NCBI GenBank assembly: GCA_001770785.1
Contig: MERZ01000218.1
Coordinates: forward strand, 1-7,470
Source of the DNA: Burkholderiales bacterium RIFCSPHIGHO2_12_FULL_61_11
GTDB lineage: Bacteria > Pseudomonadota > Gammaproteobacteria > Burkholderiales > Burkholderiaceae_C
Direction of reading: 5' to 3'
DNA: 7,470 nucleotides
In this document: positions 5,360 through 7,470 of the stretch, one piece after another
Position numbering within the stretch: position 1 is the stretch's first letter
How the letters are laid out: each line of letters begins with the position of its first letter
The notes under the pieces: model-generated
The model's input: the letters and a program-made list of their open reading frames with translations, nothing else
Database searches by the model: none
What the model was told of the DNA's origin: nothing
Made by a program: the position numbers and the translations under genes

Positions 5360-6478
5360 CTATCCGAAAGCGTCGGACAGCGCGTAACACTGCCACGGGC
5401 CCGTGCAAGGGGGGCCATGAGAGATCACCAGAGAGGGAATTTTAGTCCGGTAAATCGCCGTGGAGAGCGTGCGCGCACTGTCGCCCACCGCGTGGCGGCA
5501 CAGACCTGCCGCCCCGGCCTGGTCATGCCCGGCCATCAGGGACTGAATGGCGGGGAGGTCGATCGCCCCCTGACAGGCCTGAAGCACCCCGGACACCCGT
5601 CGCAGGCGGTCGGGCGATGACTGCGACAAGGCATCGCCGGTTGGCGCCAGCATCGTCGCTGCCGTCGCTTCGCTGGTGAAGTGGTTGGTGCGAACGGTCC
5701 AGCATGAGCCCGGCTTTTCTTGCGCGCTGGCCCGGTGACCCAGTTCGACGGCAGCCACTGCACCCGAGGCATCCCCCAGCACCAGGCTTCCGCCGCCGGC
5801 GTGCGGCAGCGCTGCCATCTGCTGCAGGGCATCGGCCACCGTGCCAAAGCTGCGCAGCAGATACGACATCAGGAAATAACGCAGCCAGCCGACGCCATGG
5901 TCGCGCGTGCCAATCTGGGTATCGACCACCGCCAGCCCGTCCGAATTGATGCCGCTGGAAAATGCGCCGGGGCTGCCGAGGCTGCCCACGCACAGCACCA
6001 CGCGCCCACTCCATGCCGGGTCCTCATGGCGGAAAACCCGCTGCAGCGCGCCGTGCTCGCCGCGATAGTCGCGGTTCTTGACGACCCAGGCGCCGCCGCC
6101 GGGCGCCCGCGCGGCCCAGGCCGTGCAGCCTTCGCCGGCCGGGGCGCCGTCCGGGCGCATCTGTGCCATGTCGGCGATCACGTTCAGGTGCAGGTAGGCG
6201 AACAGCGTTTCGGCGTCGATGCCAAAACCGGCCGCGATGCCCTGTGTTTCGGCCAGGCCCGGCGCGTCGTTGGCGCGCGCGAAATCCCATTGGGCCGCCA
6301 GAAAGGCCACCACGTCAGGGGCTTGCAGCAGCCGGTCCTGACCGGCCATGCGGCTGTCAACCGCCCGGCGCACCGCCTCGACCTGATCGGGGCACAGCCG
6401 GGCTTGCTGCGCGCCCCGGGCATGGGCGTCGCCCCGCAACAGCAACGGCGCAATGAACTCATCTTTCACGGCAGGCAT
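5360..6478 (-). CDS. C45-family acyltransferase/hydrolase (acyl-CoA:6-APA acyltransferase fold)
   Basis: This 372-residue N-terminal-nucleophile enzyme is of the peptidase C45 / isopenicillin-N acyltransferase family. Members are made as inactive precursors that cut themselves before a cysteine, which then hydrolyses or transfers an acyl group at an amide bond. The expected nucleophile is C118 in GEGCTAWAA, followed by VVKNRDY and later GAFSSGINSDGLAVVDTQ, the usual core. The tail ARTLSTAIYRTKIPSLVISHGPPC is also typical. No signal peptide or membrane segment is seen, so it acts in the cytoplasm, presumably cleaved into fragments of about 117 and 255 residues. I chose ATG 6478 because GAGGG lies eight bases upstream and it follows the ABC stop by one base. 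An in-frame ATG at 6493 would add five residues but has no Shine-Dalgarno. Lying between a peptide-type transporter ATPase and the activator, it probably processes the imported compound. Substrate unknown. Confidence 0.88.
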   Translation of the reverse strand: MPAVKDEFIAPLLLRGDAHARGAQQARLCPDQVEAVRRAVDSRMAGQDRLLQAPDVVAFLAAQWDFARANDAPGLAETQGIAAGFGIDAETLFAYLHLNVIADMAQMRPDGAPAGEGCTAWAARAPGGGAWVVKNRDYRGEHGALQRVFRHEDPAWSGRVVLCVGSLGSPGAFSSGINSDGLAVVDTQIGTRDHGVGWLRYFLMSYLLRSFGTVADALQQMAALPHAGGGSLVLGDASGAVAAVELGHRASAQEKPGSCWTVRTNHFTSEATAATMLAPTGDALSQSSPDRLRRVSGVLQACQGAIDLPAIQSLMAGHDQAGAAGLCRHAVGDSARTLSTAIYRTKIPSLVISHGPPCTGPWQCYALSDAFG

Positions 6479-6479
6479 G

Positions 6480-7470
6480 TCATGCGCCCTCATAAAGGAA
6501 ACAGGAAGCCTGGTGCGAGCCGTCGGCGTTCATCGCCACCGCCAATGGCACATGAGTGGCGCAGTGGGCCATGGCGCTGGGGCATCGCGTGTGAAATTTG
6601 CAGCCCGTTGGCGGGTCGATGGGTGAGGGCAGATCGCCCTTGAGCACGATGCGCTGGCGCCGCGCGAGCGCGTCCACGCGCGGCACGGCCGACATCAGGG
6701 CCTGCGTGTAGGGATGGCGCGGCGCGCGCATCACGTCGCGGGTGGGGCCGACCTCGACGATTTCGCCCAGGTACATGACGGCGATGCGGTCGGCCAGATA
6801 ACCGACGACGGCAATGTCGTGCGAGATGAACAGATAGGTCAGCCCGAGCTCCTTCTTCAGCTCGGCCATCAGCTCGAGGATTTGCGCCTTGATCGACACA
6901 TCGAGCGCCGACACCGGCTCGTCGCACACCACCAGTTCCGGGCGCGTGACCAGGGCGCGAGCAATGCCGATGCGCTGGCGTTGCCCGCCGGAGAACTGAT
7001 GCGGATAGCGCCCGATCTGCTCCTCGCGCAGGCCCACGCGCGTCAGCATGGCGCGCACGCGCTGCTCGCGCTGCGCGGGATCGACCGTGCCTTGAAGGGC
7101 CAGCGGCAGGCCAACGATTTCACGCACCGTCTTGCGCGGGTTGAGCGAGGCATACGGATCCTGAAAGACGATCTGCATGCGGGCCCGCATTTTGGTGAGC
7201 AGGTCCGGCGCGAGCGTTGTGATGTCGGTGCCGTCGAAATGAATCGAGCCGGCGCTGGGTTCGTGCAGCCGCAGCACGGTGCGACCCAGCGTGCTTTTGC
7301 CGCAGCCGGACTCGCCGATCAGGCCCAGCGTTTCACCGCGCCCGATGGTCAGGCTGACGCTATTGACCGCATGCACCCGCGTGCGCGGCTTGCCGAGCAG
7401 GCGCTCGCTCAGGGAGCGGCTTTTTTCATAGTGCTTGACCAGTCCGGTGATGCTCAGGAGGGGAGATGGC
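6480..7470 (-). CDS. Peptide ABC transporter ATP-binding protein, DppF/OppF type (start beyond window)
   Basis: This ATPase subunit of an oligopeptide/dipeptide-type importer hydrolyses ATP on the cytoplasmic face of the inner membrane. A GTG at 7376 is a false start: the same frame continues without a stop to the window edge and reads [13 protein letters not shown], the normal N-terminal beta strand. Only a few residues can be missing. Walker [10 protein letters not shown] is at 7290-7316, and the Q-loop is in [10 protein letters not shown]. The signature [15 protein letters not shown], Walker [13 protein letters not shown] and H-loop FISHD follow. The oligopeptide-transporter C-terminal extension has [16 protein letters not shown]. 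All catalytic motifs are intact. The [20 protein letters not shown] opening and the [11 protein letters not shown] segment are characteristic of the second (F) ATPase. Its partner D-type ATPase, permeases and binding protein would lie to the right. It ends one base before the C45 start, so the two are in one operon. Substrate not predictable; family secure. Confidence 0.95.
   Translation of the reverse strand, partial: PSPLLSITGLVKHYEKSRSLSERLLGKPRTRVHAVNSVSLTIGRGETLGLIGESGCGKSTLGRTVLRLHEPSAGSIHFDGTDITTLAPDLLTKMRARMQIVFQDPYASLNPRKTVREIVGLPLALQGTVDPAQREQRVRAMLTRVGLREEQIGRYPHQFSGGQRQRIGIARALVTRPELVVCDEPVSALDVSIKAQILELMAELKKELGLTYLFISHDIAVVGYLADRIAVMYLGEIVEVGPTRDVMRAPRHPYTQALMSAVPRVDALARRQRIVLKGDLPSPIDPPTGCKFHTRCPSAMAHCATHVPLAVAMNADGSHQASCFLYEGA
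6487..6491 (-). promoter_or_regulatory. Ribosome-binding site of the C45 gene, inside the ABC gene
   Basis: GAGGG on the - strand lies within the last codons of the ABC transporter gene, eight bases before ATG 6478. It favours that start over ATG 6493 and implies coupled translation. Confidence 0.55.

Noticed and set aside
5720..6643. + strand open frame of 307 codons opposite the C45 and ABC genes
   Set aside because: It crosses the junction of two well-supported - strand genes and has a low-complexity, Arg/Ala-rich translation.
7374..7376. GTG as the start of the ABC ATPase
   Set aside because: The same frame continues upstream to the window edge and encodes the family's normal N-terminal strand ([11 protein letters not shown]), so the true start is beyond 7470.

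Overview
This 7,470-base window is GC-rich and looks like a chromosomal segment of a betaproteobacterium. The likely order is Burkholderiales (Bordetella, Achromobacter, Variovorax or Polaromonas type), judged from protein character and codon use rather than from any search. It holds six protein genes. One, at the left edge, is on the + strand; the other five are on the - strand. The genes at both window edges are incomplete.

Left part (1-2086): the C-terminal 403 codons of an RND multidrug-efflux permease run off the left edge. A LysR-family regulator gene faces it tail to tail, 25 bases away. The regulator frame is open, but it appears to have lost about 19 residues in frame, exactly where the DNA-recognition helix and the start of the wing should be. 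It may therefore be unable to bind DNA.

Middle part (2158-4265): a two-gene operon on the - strand encodes an AtuA-like (DUF1446) protein and a small DUF4387 protein, each with a good Shine-Dalgarno sequence. A GC-rich hairpin follows it. The 364-base region upstream carries a textbook sigma-54 (-24/-12) promoter, a one-mismatch IHF-like site, a dyad in a suitable place for an activator site, and a degenerate 71-base palindromic repeat.

Right part (4266-7470): three tightly packed - strand genes follow one another in transcription order. They are a DppF/OppF-type peptide ABC transporter ATPase (start lies beyond the right edge), a cytoplasmic C45-family N-terminal-nucleophile acyltransferase/hydrolase, and a sigma-54 activator with no N-terminal sensor domain. 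Junctions are 1 and 2 bases, so this is an operon.

Taken together, the right part and middle part look like one regulon. An imported peptide- or amide-like compound would be cleaved by the C45 enzyme, and the activator would switch on the AtuA-like/DUF4387 pair from the sigma-54 promoter. The gene families, promoter and junctions are read from sequence. The shared substrate and the activator-promoter link are inference.
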